Part shown: in pieces, positions 4,517 to 5,541 of the stretch
How the letters are laid out: every line of letters begins with the position of its first letter
Position numbering within the stretch: the stretch's first letter is position 1
Assembly (NCBI GenBank): GCA_964503355.1
Contig: CAZCZS010000096.1
Span: 1-5,541 of the forward strand
Direction: 5' to 3'
Origin: Mesoaciditoga sp964503355
Lineage (GTDB): Bacteria > Thermotogota > Thermotogae > Mesoaciditogales > Mesoaciditogaceae
DNA: 5,541 bases
Made by a program: the position numbers and the translations under genes
Notes under the pieces: generated by a model
Seen by the model: only the letters and a program-made list of their open reading frames with translations
What the model was told of the DNA's origin: nothing
Databases searched by the model: none

Positions 4517-5541
4517 TTTCTTCCTCCGACGCATTTATAGCTTCTATCAAAGAATTCAAAATGACCTCCGATTCGGCAGCGTTTTCCCCAAGTAAAAATG
4601 CAATTTTCTGCACAACTTTAAGATTTTTTTGAATAACTTCTTCGGCTTTTTTTACGATCGTTTCCCTTTTGACTGCAATTCTTGTGATGTCCTGAAAAAT
4701 CATACCTATCATTTCTTTGTTAATGGCAAAAGAGTAGACCTCAAAAACTTTATTGTCACTGCGTATTACCCTTTTAACTCTTCCAGCTTCAAATGTTAGG
4801 AACGTTATATCTTCCACATCTACAAATCTAGATATATCTTTCCCCTTAAATCGTGATATAGTCTTTTCATCGGCTTCTATGCCGACGAACATTTCGACAA
4901 ATTTTGCGTTACATTCCAGTATTTTCTTATTTTCATCCACGATTACAACTCCCAAAGGAAGAGCCTTTATCAACATATTCAACTTGTCTTGAGCCAATCT
5001 TTTCATGTTTATGATACACATATCAGGTTCGGCCAATCCCGCTAAACATGCTTCGGCGAACTCTTCACATGTGTTGTAACCACATCCGCCACAATCTAGC
5101 ATATCTTCTTTTGAAAACATTCCAATTTTTCTAAGCACAGCATCCTTTTCTTGTTGGCTAAAAGCTGGTTTCTTAATCGGTTCTGAAAATTTTTTATCGT
5201 ACAGAGGAAGTTTTTTTAATTTTAACGTTGAAAGATCTAGTTTTTCTGTTGTTTTACTTTTAACGTTTTTGTAATGGGTAACAACTTTTTTCTTTCGTGA
5301 GATGATATCTCCTTTGTCTTTTAATCCTGACCCGTTTATACATCCACCTTTGCATGCAAGAAATTCACAAAATGTTTTTGAGAGAGCATTAAAATTTTCT
5401 TTCTCAAACAAACACATTATCTCCTTAAGACCAGAAAGACCAAAATGTTCTTCGTTAACATAACTTGCATCTTTCCTATCGTATTCACTTAATGTTTGAA
5501 GCATGCCCCCTTCTATAGGGTATATAACGCCTGAAGTACTT
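4494..5541 (-). CDS. Putative sensory [FeFe] hydrogenase (HydS type) with Fe-S and PAS domains, C-terminal part (partial)
   Basis: The frame is open to the window edge, so the N-terminal part (ferredoxin region and L1 and L2 motifs) is outside. The visible end begins with STSGVIYPIEGGMLQTL, the stretch before the last H-cluster segment of [FeFe] hydrogenases. Counting from the internal Met at 5504, L3 is EFLACKGGCINGSG (47-60) with ligands Cys51 and Cys55. A CGGCG-type [4Fe-4S] domain follows (Cys138, 141, 146, 163; as in RnfB), then a PAS domain (about 174-275, with LPLGVVIVDENKKILECN), then a long C-terminal helix (about 276-325). This order matches sensory Group C hydrogenases (HydS), which are thought to detect H2 and pass the signal through PAS. 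No kinase or methyl-accepting domain follows; the next gene, overlapping by 23 nt, is a phosphatase, the likely output. The Met at 5504 is internal, not a start. A promoter for this operon is not in view. Confidence 0.85.
   Translation of the reverse strand, partial: STSGVIYPIEGGMLQTLSEYDRKDASYVNEEHFGLSGLKEIMCLFEKENFNALSKTFCEFLACKGGCINGSGLKDKGDIISRKKKVVTHYKNVKSKTTEKLDLSTLKLKKLPLYDKKFSEPIKKPAFSQQEKDAVLRKIGMFSKEDMLDCGGCGYNTCEEFAEACLAGLAEPDMCIINMKRLAQDKLNMLIKALPLGVVIVDENKKILECNAKFVEMFVGIEADEKTISRFKGKDISRFVDVEDITFLTFEAGRVKRVIRSDNKVFEVYSFAINKEMIGMIFQDITRIAVKRETIVKKAEEVIQKNLKVVQKIAFLLGENAAESEVILNSLIEAINASEEENGENRGS
4523..4527 (-). promoter_or_regulatory. Ribosome-binding site setting the phosphatase start inside the sensor gene
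   Basis: GGAGG on the minus strand is six bases before the ATG at 4516 and lies within the coding sequence of the last codons of the sensor gene. It favours the 394-residue phosphatase over a form six residues longer starting at 4534, and it implies translational coupling of sensor and phosphatase. Confidence 0.75.

Noticed and set aside
4517..4534. Longer phosphatase start (six extra residues, MRRRKK)
   Set aside because: The GGAGG at 4523-4527 is correctly spaced for 4516 and would be inside the coding region if 4534 were used; the sequence before 4534 has only a weak site.
5502..5504. ATG at 5504 as the start of the sensor gene
   Set aside because: The frame continues upstream to the window edge with conserved hydrogenase sequence (YPIEGG before this Met), so the Met is internal.

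Overview
The window is AT-rich (roughly mid-30s % GC by eye) and every convincing gene lies on the minus strand, so transcription runs from high to low coordinates. Seven genes fill almost all of it; the two outer genes are cut by the window edges. Shine-Dalgarno sites are strong (GGAGG type), genes are tightly packed, and the proteins are rich in Lys/Glu/Ile. Together with two oxygen-sensitive [FeFe]-hydrogenase-type proteins and a TusA-YeeE/YedE-DsrE cluster, this suggests an anaerobic fermentative bacterium, most likely a low-GC, possibly thermophilic member of the Thermotogota; a clostridial or Thermoanaerobacter-like host is the main alternative. From memory, Thermotoga maritima has comparable sets (TM0983-TM0981 for the sulfur genes; the TM1420-TM1422 area for the small ferredoxin and hydrogenase-like genes), but no search could be run.

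Region 1 (about 5541 down to 1568) looks like one operon of four genes. (i) The C-terminal part of a putative sensory [FeFe] hydrogenase (HydS type): the end of the H-cluster domain, a CGGCG-type [4Fe-4S] domain, a PAS domain and a C-terminal helix. (ii) A SpoIIE/PP2C-like phosphatase, overlapping the sensor gene by 23 nt and carrying an unassigned C-terminal domain. (iii) An 81-residue thioredoxin-like [2Fe-2S] ferredoxin. (iv) A monomeric [FeFe] hydrogenase resembling Group B, with a cysteine-rich ferredoxin region and all H-cluster cysteines present. A ten-base run of N interrupts this gene.

Region 2 (1567 to 1420) is a 148-nt intergenic stretch with a good sigma-70-like promoter (TTGAAG, 17 bp, TATAAA) and a perfect tandem heptamer at the expected transcription start.

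Region 3 (1419 to 1) is a second operon: a TusA-like sulfur carrier, a YeeE/YedE (TsuA-type) membrane transporter, and the start of a DsrE/TusD-like protein, whose ribosome-binding site lies within the last codons of the transporter.

Working model (inference): region 1 senses H2 or redox state and passes the signal through a protein phosphatase, while the Trx-like ferredoxin and Group B hydrogenase carry out electron transfer with protons or H2. Region 3 imports and relays thiosulfate or sulfane sulfur. Sulfur and protons are competing electron sinks in such anaerobes, so the adjacency may be meaningful, although region 3 appears to have its own promoter.
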